A DNA stretch of 64,000 nucleotides, from positions 1-64,000 of the forward strand of contig JAHBUC010000010.1 in NCBI GenBank assembly GCA_019638275.1. The letters are read 5' to 3'. The position numbers and the translations under genes were made by a program. The DNA comes from Cyclobacteriaceae bacterium. Lineage in GTDB: Bacteria; Bacteroidota; Bacteroidia; Cytophagales; Cyclobacteriaceae. This document shows positions 52,919-60,514 of the stretch, piece after piece. The notes beneath the pieces were generated by a model, which was not told the origin of the DNA, ran no database searches, and saw only the letters and a list, made by a program, of their open reading frames with translations. Position 1 is the stretch's first letter. The number at the start of each line of letters is the position of its first letter.

Positions 52919-55792
52919 ATGAGCAAGAAAAAGAAAGTTGTAAAAGCGCCTGAAGTAAAATCAAAAGGTAAAAAAGACAAGGACGGAATCGTTTCCATTG
53001 GGGTGGATGGCCTTTACCAGGATTGGTTCCTCGATTATGCCTCATACGTAATTCTGGAGCGTGCCGTACCGCGCATTGAAGATGGCTTCAAGCCTGTTCA
53101 GCGCAGGATCATGCATTCCCTCAAAGAGATGGACGATGGCCGTTTTAACAAAGTGGCCAACGTAATCGGTAACACCATGCAATACCACCCGCATGGCGAT
53201 GCAGCCATCGGGGAAGCCATGGTCAATATTGGCCAGAAGGACATTTTAATTGAAACCCAGGGTAACTGGGGCGATGTACGCACAGGCGATAGCGCTGCGG
53301 CACCCCGCTACATTGAAGCCAGGCTATCCAAATTCGCGTTGGATGTGGTGTATAATGCCCAGACAACCGAATGGCAGCTTTCATACGATGGTCGTAAAAA
53401 GGAGCCTGTTACGCTTCCGGTTAAGTTTCCGTTGCTTTTAGCGCAGGGCGTTGAGGGTATCGCGGTGGGGCTTTCCACCAAAATCCTTCCCCACAACTTC
53501 TGTGAGCTGATCAAAGCTTCCATTGATGTATTGAAAGGCAAGAACCCGAAGGTCTATCCGGATTTCCCCACAGGCGGTATTGCCGATTTCTCTGAATACA
53601 ACCAGGGGTTGCGGGGTGGTAAAATCAAAGTGCGTGCAAAGATTGAGATTGTTGATAAAAAGACGCTTGCAATCAGGGAGATACCATTTGCTACCACCAC
53701 TACTTCTTTGATGGAATCCATCGTGAAAGCCAGCGAGAAGGGGCAAATCAAAGTAAAGCAGGTGGTGGACAATACGGCCAAGGACGTAGAAATTCAGATT
53801 AACCTGCAGCCGGGCCAATCGCCAGAAGTGGCTATGGATGCCCTGTATGCTTTTACGGACTGCGAAATCAGCATTTCACCTAACGCGTGCGTGATTGTGG
53901 AAGATAAGCCGCAATTCATGACGGTCAATGACATCCTGAAATACAACACCCAGCAAACCGTAAAACTGCTGAAACAGGAGTTGGAGATCAGAAAGGCAGA
54001 ATTGAAGGAGAAAATCCTGTTTTCGTCTCTGGAGAAGATCTTCATTGAAAACCGCATTTACCGCGATATTGAAGAGTGCGAGAGCTGGGAGGAAGTGATT
54101 TCCACCATCGATAAGGGCCTGAAACCCCATAAAAAGAAGTTTTCCAGGGAAATTACCACGGATGATATCGTTCGCCTAACGGAGATCAAGATCAAGCGCA
54201 TTTCCCGGTACGATTCCTTCAAGGCGGATGAGCTGCTCAAAGACCTCGAAAAGCAGTTAAAGGAAACCGAACACCACCTGAAGCACCTGACGGATTATGC
54301 CATTTCGTATTACCAGAATCTGTTGGATAAATATGGTAAAGGTCGGGAGCGTAAAACAGAGATCAAGAGCTTCCAGTCGGTTACGGCAACCGAAGTAATC
54401 GCTATCAACCAGAAGCTTTATGTAAACCGCACGGATGGTTTTGTGGGTTACGGCTTGAAGCGCGATGAGTTTGTGTGTGAATGCTCCGAACTGGATGACA
54501 TCATCGCCATACGCAAAGATGGTAAAGCGCTGGTGAGCCGCATCTCAGAGAAAGTCTTTATGGGTAAAGATATCCTTTACGTTGGCGTATGGAAGAAAGG
54601 GGATGACCGCATGGTGTATAACCTGATCTACTCGGATGGTAAATCCGGAAAGGGTTTTGTGAAACGCTTCACGATGCCTGGCGTTATCCGCGATAAGGAA
54701 TATGACATGACACAAGGTCATCCGAATTCCAAGATTCACTATGTAAGTGGAAACGCGAACGGTGAAGCGGAGATCGTTGAAGTGAAATTATCGCAGTCGA
54801 GCACAGCGCGTAAAAAAATATTTGAATTTGATTTTGCCGACCTGGAAGTAAAGGGTCGTGGTGCGCGTGGTAATATTCTTACCAAGTATCCCATCCGTAA
54901 AGTCGACTTCCTGCAAGCGGGTACATCAACGTTAGGTAAACTCAACTTATGGTACGATGCCGATGCGGGCAGATTGAATAAAGATGAGCGCGGCAAATAC
55001 CTCGGTAAGTTTGCTGGAGAGGATCAAATCATCACCTTCCTGCGCAACGGTTCCTATCGCATAACCGGGTACGACATCACTACCCGTTTCGATCCGGAAA
55101 AGACACTGGTTGTGGAGAAGTTCAATCCTAAGAAAGTGATCTCGGCCGTGTACATCGATGGCGAGTCGAAGCAGCACATGGTGAAGCGATTTGTGGTTGA
55201 AACCAGCACAGTCGACAAGGAATTTGGGTTTATCTCAGAAACCATTGGCTCGCGCTTAGTATTGGTAACTACAAGCGATACACCAGAAATTGAACTTGAG
55301 TTAAGTAAAGGAAAGGATAAAAAGAAGATTACGGAGGTTGTTAACCTGGAAGATTTGGTGGATGTGAAAGGGTGGAAAGCCCTGGGCAACCGACTCAGTC
55401 AGTTTAAGGTTACGAAGGTGCATTTGCCAGACGAACCGGAAGATCAAGCCCCAGACGAAGCTGACGACACAGAGGCGACCGAAACCGGAAAGGGTATTGA
55501 GTCGCCAAAAAAAAAAGAAGGGGAGCCCAACGAACAAGCCAGCCTCTTCGAAGAGCCCAAAAAGCAAAGCCAGGAAGACAACCCAAGCAGCAAAAAAGCA
55601 AAGCAAAAAGCCGAGCAAGCAAGTCTCTTCGGGGAAAGCCAGAAAAAAGAAAAAGTAGGCAATAAGCAGTTGGCGGTAGGCAAGGGGGATGAGCAGACTA
55701 AAAAGCCTAGGCAAAAGAAAACGGATAAGCCTGATGATTCAAAAGGTGGTAAAGCCTTTGGTGTGGGGGAAACGATTGAGTTGGAACTTTGA
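52919..55792 (+). CDS. parC: DNA topoisomerase IV subunit A (ParC/GyrA-type) with long C-terminal tail
   Basis: A 957-residue cleavage subunit. The winged helix begins SYVILERAVPRIEDGFKPVQ, and the catalytic tyrosine is in AAPRYIEARLSKFA. The coiled arm is rich in Lys/Glu and the C-terminal pinwheel has GYGLKR, RRKDGKALVSR-like and GRGARGNILTKYP blades. The last 110 or so residues are a charged, low-complexity tail with two QASLF motifs (residues 873-877 and 900-904) that fit the sliding-clamp-binding pentapeptide. A run of ten A (55507-55516) in the tail could cause slippage. It partners with ParE just upstream. Confidence 0.95.
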   Translation: MSKKKKVVKAPEVKSKGKKDKDGIVSIGVDGLYQDWFLDYASYVILERAVPRIEDGFKPVQRRIMHSLKEMDDGRFNKVANVIGNTMQYHPHGDAAIGEAMVNIGQKDILIETQGNWGDVRTGDSAAAPRYIEARLSKFALDVVYNAQTTEWQLSYDGRKKEPVTLPVKFPLLLAQGVEGIAVGLSTKILPHNFCELIKASIDVLKGKNPKVYPDFPTGGIADFSEYNQGLRGGKIKVRAKIEIVDKKTLAIREIPFATTTTSLMESIVKASEKGQIKVKQVVDNTAKDVEIQINLQPGQSPEVAMDALYAFTDCEISISPNACVIVEDKPQFMTVNDILKYNTQQTVKLLKQELEIRKAELKEKILFSSLEKIFIENRIYRDIEECESWEEVISTIDKGLKPHKKKFSREITTDDIVRLTEIKIKRISRYDSFKADELLKDLEKQLKETEHHLKHLTDYAISYYQNLLDKYGKGRERKTEIKSFQSVTATEVIAINQKLYVNRTDGFVGYGLKRDEFVCECSELDDIIAIRKDGKALVSRISEKVFMGKDILYVGVWKKGDDRMVYNLIYSDGKSGKGFVKRFTMPGVIRDKEYDMTQGHPNSKIHYVSGNANGEAEIVEVKLSQSSTARKKIFEFDFADLEVKGRGARGNILTKYPIRKVDFLQAGTSTLGKLNLWYDADAGRLNKDERGKYLGKFAGEDQIITFLRNGSYRITGYDITTRFDPEKTLVVEKFNPKKVISAVYIDGESKQHMVKRFVVETSTVDKEFGFISETIGSRLVLVTTSDTPEIELELSKGKDKKKITEVVNLEDLVDVKGWKALGNRLSQFKVTKVHLPDEPEDQAPDEADDTEATETGKGIESPKKKEGEPNEQASLFEEPKKQSQEDNPSSKKAKQKAEQASLFGESQKKEKVGNKQLAVGKGDEQTKKPRQKKTDKPDDSKGGKAFGVGETIELEL

Positions 55793-55813
55793 TGGGATAA
55801 ACGTTTATCTTTG
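55781..55813 (+). promoter_or_regulatory. Promoter for the antitoxin-like gene (TTG-N22-TATCTTTG)
   Basis: TATCTTTG (55806-55813) is a perfect -7 box 18 nt before the ATG at 55832, with TTG at 55781-55783 22 nt upstream. It overlaps the end of parC. Confidence 0.45.
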
Positions 55814-55831
55814 ACTAAGATCGTTATCGTC

Positions 55832-56002
55832 ATGGGTAAGACTATTCATATCAGCAGAAGAATAAAGAAGGAAGATTTAGCCAAAGCTGTTGAACGTTTA
55901 TCAAAGAAAAAGCGGCTCGATGCTCGTAAGTTTTGTGGCCTTGTTAAGTGGAAAGAAGATGCACTTGTTGCTCAAAAACGTATGAGAAATGAATGGTCTT
56001 GA
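55832..56002 (+). CDS. Small antitoxin-like protein of a decayed PIN toxin pair
   Basis: The 56-residue protein (MGKTIHISRRIKKEDLAKAV, then RLDARKFCGLVKWKEDALVA) is basic and looks like the antitoxin partner of a PIN toxin (a short DNA-binding or toxin-binding protein; family not resolved). Its stop overlaps the start of the broken toxin frame by 14 nt, the common antitoxin-toxin arrangement. It has its own promoter, but with the toxin destroyed its retention is probably transient. Confidence 0.55.
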   Translation: MGKTIHISRRIKKEDLAKAVERLSKKKRLDARKFCGLVKWKEDALVAQKRMRNEWS

Positions 56003-56163
56003 TCTGGCCGTTTTTTGTGATACGAATATTGCCATTTATCTGCTAAGTGGTGATTCAGAATTAGCAGAAATGCTGCAAGGAATGGAAGTTCATATATTTA
56101 CTTACTGCAGATAAGCAATTCGAGAAGATTTCTGAACTCAATACACTGTTGCTAAAACGATAG
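55989..56163 (+). pseudogene. Remnant of a PIN-domain toxin
   Basis: From the ATG at 55989 the frame starts like a PIN ribonuclease (LDLAVFCDTNIAIYLLSGD, with the first catalytic Asp) but stops after 41 residues at 56114. Right there another frame (from 56107) reads ADKQFEKISELNTLLLKR and ends at 56163, which is the normal C-terminus of such toxins. Intact PIN toxins have about 125-135 residues, so an internal deletion of roughly 70 residues plus a frame change is inferred. Catalytic residues in the missing middle are gone, so it cannot be active. Confidence 0.7.
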
Positions 56164-56198
56164 AAGTGTTTGAACTGTCGAAGTACCTTCCGCGAAGG

Positions 56199-58502
56199 TT
56201 ACCGCTTAAACTTCTCCTTCAGCAACGCCAGCTTTTCTTCCATGCTCAACTCAGGTTGTTTAGGCTTGTGTTGTGGTTTTCCTTTTGGTTTTGATGATCC
56301 CGGTTTGCCTGGGCTGGCCCTTTTACCAGAAGCAGGTTGTTGTGGCTGCTCGGCAAATGGGTCACTTTTCATGGATAACCCGATGCGTTTGCGCGGCACA
56401 TCTACTTCTACCACGGTAACCATTACCTTTTGCTGAACGGTAACGGCTTCGTTGGGATCTTTAATGAATTTATCGGCCAGGTGGGAAATATGCACTAAAC
56501 CATCCTGGTGAACGCCAATGTCCACAAACGCACCAAAATTAGTCACGTTGGTTACAATGCCAGGTAGTTTCATACCCAGTTTCAGGTCTTCAATGGTGTT
56601 TACACCTTCGGTAAAACTGAATATTTCAAACACCTTGCGCGGGTCGCGGCCGGGTTTTTCAAGTTCCGAAACGATATCCGTAAGGGTGGGGAGCCCGGTT
56701 TTATCGGTCAGGTACTTGGTTAGGTCGAGTTGCTTGCGAAGTTCTGTGCTGGTCATCAGGTCTTTCACCGAACAGTTCAGGTCTTTCGCCATTTTACTCA
56801 CAATGTCGTAGCTCTCCGGGTGCACGGCACTGGCATCCAACGGATTTTCAGCTTCGTGAATGCGCAGGAAGCCTGCAGCTTGTTCAAATACTTTTTCTCC
56901 AAAGCGCGTCACCTTCATCAGCTCTTCGCGGCTTTTAAACGGTCCGTTTTGGTTTCGGTATTCTACGATGTTCCTTGCCAAGGCAGGGGTTAAGCCTGAA
57001 ACATAGGAGAGTAACTCCTTGCTGGCGGTATTCACTTCAACACCCACTGCGTTTACACAACTGATCACCACATCGTCAAGTCCTTGCTTCAGTTTACTTT
57101 GATCTACGTCATGCTGATACTGCCCAACGCCAATGGATTTGGCATCAATCTTTACGAGTTCTGCCAACGGATCAACCAATCTTCTGCCAATCGAAACGGC
57201 ACCACGCACGGTTACATCCTTATCGGGGAATTCTTCACGCGCTACATCCGAAGCGGAGTAAACGGAAGCTCCGCTTTCGTTCACCATCACGATGATGATT
57301 TTGTTTGGCAGTCCAATCGATTTTACGAAAGATTCCGTTTCCCGGCTGGCGGTTCCATTACCGATAGCAATGGCTTCAATTTCAAATTTCTCACAAAGGG
57401 TTTTAATCAATGCGCCTGCCTTGGCTTTCTCACGCTGTGGTTCGTGCGGGTAGATCACATCGTGATGCACAAGTTTGCCTTGCTTGTCCAGACAAACCAC
57501 TTTACAACCACTACGAAATCCCGGATCAAGCGCCAACACATTCTTTTGTCCGAGCGGTGCTGCCAGCAACAACTCTTTGAGGTTGGTAGCAAATACTTTT
57601 ATGGCTTCTTCATCCGCTTTCATTTTTGACTCCATGCGGATTTCAGTCTCCAGTGATGGTCGCAATAAGCGTTTGTAGCTATCATGAACAGCAAGCTTTA
57701 CCTGTTCGGTAGCAGCATTTGCTCCTTTGATGTACTGTCGTTCCAATAGTTCGGTTGCCGATTCTTCCGGAGGGAAAATATCGAGCGTAAGGATACCTTC
57801 CTTTTCACCTCTGCGTAAGGCCAACAATCTATGTGAAGGCGTTTTTGAAATGGGCTCATTCCAATCAAAGTAGTCTTTGAACTTTTGTCCTTCCGCTTCT
57901 TTGCTCTTAACAACCTTTGCTGTAACGGTTCCTTCTTTCCAGAAAAGTTCGCGCAGGTTTTTCCGGGTTTCCGGATTTTCACTTACCCATTCGGCAATGA
58001 TATCACGCGCACCGGCCAAGGCTTCTTCCAGATCGGCCACGCCTTTTTCAGTATCAATAAAGGATTGAGCAAAGGCATCCAGGTCAAATTTTTCCTGATC
58101 AAATATTTTCTGAGCCAAAGGTTCAAGCCCTTTTTCCTTGGCCATACTGGCGCGGGTTTTACGTTTCGGCCGGAAGGGCAGGTAAATGTCCTCCACTTCG
58201 GCCAGGGTTTTGGCTTTCGCCAGCAGTGCCAGCAATTCAGGTGTAAGAAACCCTTGCTTTTCGATGGAACTGATCACCGCTTCCCTGCGCTTATCCAGTT
58301 CCTGAAGCTGTTCAAGCCGGTCGCGTACGTTGGCAATGTTCACTTCATCCATGCTGCCCGTCATTTCCTTACGGTAACGCGAGATGAAGGGGATGGTAGA
58401 ACCTTCGGCCAATAATTCGGCCACGGCACGTACAAATTTTACGGGTTGATTTAACTCTTCAGCAATCAGGTCGGTATAGCGGACCAGTGTTTCTTGTTCC
58501 AT
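56199..58502 (-). CDS. tex: Tex family RNA-binding transcription accessory protein
   Basis: A 767-residue protein with the Tex layout: N-terminal helical region (TIPFISRYRKEMTGSMDEV), YqgF-like domain (VLALDPGFRSGCKVVCLD), helix-hairpin-helix segments (YVSGLTPALARNIVEYRN), and a C-terminal S1 domain (GIVTNVTNFGAFVDIGVHQDG to RIGLSMK). A Lys/Pro/Gly-rich tail follows. Tex binds nucleic acid and affects transcription and ribosome-related processes. Its promoter on the minus strand is a good match (58523-58552). Confidence 0.96.
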   Translation of the reverse strand: MEQETLVRYTDLIAEELNQPVKFVRAVAELLAEGSTIPFISRYRKEMTGSMDEVNIANVRDRLEQLQELDKRREAVISSIEKQGFLTPELLALLAKAKTLAEVEDIYLPFRPKRKTRASMAKEKGLEPLAQKIFDQEKFDLDAFAQSFIDTEKGVADLEEALAGARDIIAEWVSENPETRKNLRELFWKEGTVTAKVVKSKEAEGQKFKDYFDWNEPISKTPSHRLLALRRGEKEGILTLDIFPPEESATELLERQYIKGANAATEQVKLAVHDSYKRLLRPSLETEIRMESKMKADEEAIKVFATNLKELLLAAPLGQKNVLALDPGFRSGCKVVCLDKQGKLVHHDVIYPHEPQREKAKAGALIKTLCEKFEIEAIAIGNGTASRETESFVKSIGLPNKIIIVMVNESGASVYSASDVAREEFPDKDVTVRGAVSIGRRLVDPLAELVKIDAKSIGVGQYQHDVDQSKLKQGLDDVVISCVNAVGVEVNTASKELLSYVSGLTPALARNIVEYRNQNGPFKSREELMKVTRFGEKVFEQAAGFLRIHEAENPLDASAVHPESYDIVSKMAKDLNCSVKDLMTSTELRKQLDLTKYLTDKTGLPTLTDIVSELEKPGRDPRKVFEIFSFTEGVNTIEDLKLGMKLPGIVTNVTNFGAFVDIGVHQDGLVHISHLADKFIKDPNEAVTVQQKVMVTVVEVDVPRKRIGLSMKSDPFAEQPQQPASGKRASPGKPGSSKPKGKPQHKPKQPELSMEEKLALLKEKFKR

Positions 58503-58522
58503 GTTTTCTTTAAAGCAGGTGG

Positions 58523-58552
58523 CAAAAATAGGATAAGGTTTTTAACCCGCAA
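58523..58552 (-). promoter_or_regulatory. Promoter for tex (TTG-N19-TATTTTTG)
   Basis: On the minus strand TTG (58552-58550), 19 nt, then TATTTTTG (58530-58523), both matching Bacteroidota elements, 20 nt before the ATG at 58502. Confidence 0.55.
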
Positions 58553-58595
58553 GGATGTTTTTACAGTCTGATTTTATGCACTCGCATTAGAATTT

Positions 58596-58617
58596 ATGTT
58601 AAGTTTAGCCTTAACAT
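58596..58617. promoter_or_regulatory. 8-bp-arm palindrome upstream of the aquaporin gene
   Basis: ATGTTAAG-TTTAGC-CTTAACAT has perfect arms and ends 20 nt before the ATG at 58638. It contains TAAGTTTA, a one-mismatch -7 box, so a dimeric regulator bound here could block transcription. The regulator is unknown. Confidence 0.4.
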
Positions 58618-58637
58618 GACTTGAATTTCAATCGCTT

Positions 58638-59342
58638 ATGTCTCCTTACCTCGCAGAATTTTTAGGCACACTCACACTTATTTTATTGGGTGATGGGGTT
58701 GTGGCTTCCGTAGTTTTAAAACGAACCAAATCAGAAAATGCCGGATGGCTTACGGTTGTCATTGGCTGGGGGCTTGCCGTTACACTCGCGATCTATGCCG
58801 TGGGGCAATTCAGTGGGGCACACATTAACCCAGCGGTTACCCTCGCGCTGGCATATTCCGGAAGTTTTGAATGGGCACTTGTGCCAGGATACATGTTGGC
58901 GCAGTTGGCAGGCGCTTTTACAGGAGCCATATTAGTTTGGCTGCATTATCGGCCCCATTGGTCGGTAACGGATGATCCGGCAGGAAAACTTGCGGTGTTT
59001 TGCACCGGGCCTGCCATACGCTCACCGTTGAATAACCTGATCAGTGAAATTATCGGAACGGCAGTGCTCATTCTGGGTTTGCTCACGATTGGTGCCAATA
59101 AATTTACCGAAGGCCTCAATCCACTTGTGGTTGGTTTGCTGATTGTTTCGATTGGTCTTTCGCTAGGAGGAACAACCGGTTTTGCCATTAATCCTGCACG
59201 CGACCTCGGTCCTCGAATAGCTCATTTTTTACTCCCCGTTCACGGCAAAGGTTCTTCCGATTGGGGCTATGCGTGGATACCGGTGGTTGGTCCGGTAATC
59301 GGAGGGCTGCTGGGGGCATGGGTTTATCAGCAGGTATTTTAA
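58638..59342 (+). CDS. Aquaporin/glycerol facilitator (MIP family)
   Basis: A 234-residue channel with six membrane helices and both NPA motifs: SGAHINPAVTLALAY in the first half and TGFAINPARDLGPRIAH in the second. The aspartate after the second NPAR is the mark of glycerol-conducting members (GlpF), so glycerol or another small polyol is a likely substrate. No glpK or glpD is adjacent. Confidence 0.94.
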   Translation: MSPYLAEFLGTLTLILLGDGVVASVVLKRTKSENAGWLTVVIGWGLAVTLAIYAVGQFSGAHINPAVTLALAYSGSFEWALVPGYMLAQLAGAFTGAILVWLHYRPHWSVTDDPAGKLAVFCTGPAIRSPLNNLISEIIGTAVLILGLLTIGANKFTEGLNPLVVGLLIVSIGLSLGGTTGFAINPARDLGPRIAHFLLPVHGKGSSDWGYAWIPVVGPVIGGLLGAWVYQQVF

Positions 59343-59419
59343 ATGCATCATTCAACATTCCGTGCCTGGCTTCGTTTTCATTCTGGTAGTCAGCCAATTT
59401 AACAACTAAACAAAGATCA

Positions 59420-60499
59420 ATGCGTTTTTTCAAATGGGCTCTTATGAGCCTCTTGGTTCTGTTCTCGTCTTGTCTTCCGGGGCGTTTTATCTGGTATAAT
59501 TTTTCAGACATAACGGATCATAAAATATTTCCATCACGACCATTGCCTAAGTCGGAAACACCATTCCGATTTATTGATGCTCAACGGAGTGATGGTATTG
59601 GTGATATCAATTTATTCAAAGTGGATAGTATCGTTCGTGCCAATAATTCAGTTGCTTTTCTGATCATCCGAAACGATTCGATTTTGTATGAGCAATACTA
59701 TCAAAAGTATACGGATGAATCGGTGATCGCATCATTTTCGGCTGCCAAGTCGTACACATCTGCACTGATCGGAGCGGCTATTGCAGATGGTTTTATTAAA
59801 AATGTTAACGAGCCCATTACCAAGTATATTCCTGAATTGAAATCCAAAACAGGATTTGATAAAATAACCATCGAACACGTATTGCAAATGACCAGTGGCA
59901 TCAAGGCAAATGAAAGTTATTACAATCCATTTGGCCAGGCTGCCAGTCTCTATTACGGCCGTTCGCTTAGAAACTACGTTAAACGACTTGAGGTAGAATA
60001 TGAGCCGGGTACCCGTTTTGCCTACCGAAGCATTAATACACAACTATTGGGGTTGATTGTTGAACGTGCAACAGGCAAAACGAATACAGATTACCTGAAT
60101 GAAAAAATATGGAGGCACCTTGGAACCGAGCATGATGCCAGTTGGAGTATTGATCGGAAGAAGGATGGGCTTGAAAAGACCTTTTGTTGTATTAATGCTA
60201 CCGCCCGCGATTTTGCCAAGTTTGGGCGATTGTTTCTGAACGAAGGGGAGTGGAATGGCCAGCAGTTGTTGCCAGCTGACTGGGTCAGGCAGTCTACCAT
60301 GCCAACCGAAGAGAACGGAGCTTCCAAGTGGTATAAGTACCAATGGTGGTTAACGAAGAACGGATATGAGGCAAAAGGATTACACGGCCAATTCATTTAT
60401 GTCTGTCCGGCAAAGAATGTGATTATCGTGCGCCTGGGAAAACGCAGCGAAAAGTTACCATGGGAATCGTTATTCGATCAGTTGGCAGAAAGGCTCTAA
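59420..60499 (+). CDS. Serine hydrolase, beta-lactamase/transpeptidase family lipoprotein
   Basis: The 359-residue protein has a lipoprotein-type signal (LLVLFSSC, Cys near 19) and the class C-like beta-lactamase fold. The catalytic SxxK is SAAK in ASFSAAKSYTSALIG, the tyrosine motif is YRS in FAYRSINTQLLGLIVERATG, and HGQ in GLHGQFIYV stands in for KTG. Such enzymes are often esterases, amidases or peptidases rather than antibiotic-resistance enzymes. It converges on the CARDB gene, 15 nt apart. Confidence 0.9.
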   Translation: MRFFKWALMSLLVLFSSCLPGRFIWYNFSDITDHKIFPSRPLPKSETPFRFIDAQRSDGIGDINLFKVDSIVRANNSVAFLIIRNDSILYEQYYQKYTDESVIASFSAAKSYTSALIGAAIADGFIKNVNEPITKYIPELKSKTGFDKITIEHVLQMTSGIKANESYYNPFGQAASLYYGRSLRNYVKRLEVEYEPGTRFAYRSINTQLLGLIVERATGKTNTDYLNEKIWRHLGTEHDASWSIDRKKDGLEKTFCCINATARDFAKFGRLFLNEGEWNGQQLLPADWVRQSTMPTEENGASKWYKYQWWLTKNGYEAKGLHGQFIYVCPAKNVIIVRLGKRSEKLPWESLFDQLAERL

Positions 60500-60514
60500 A
60501 CTTATCTTTTGGCA

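Noticed and set aside
57084..57629. 181-codon frame antisense to tex
   Set aside because: Fully inside tex, and its Phe-rich sequence is the complement of Tex motifs.
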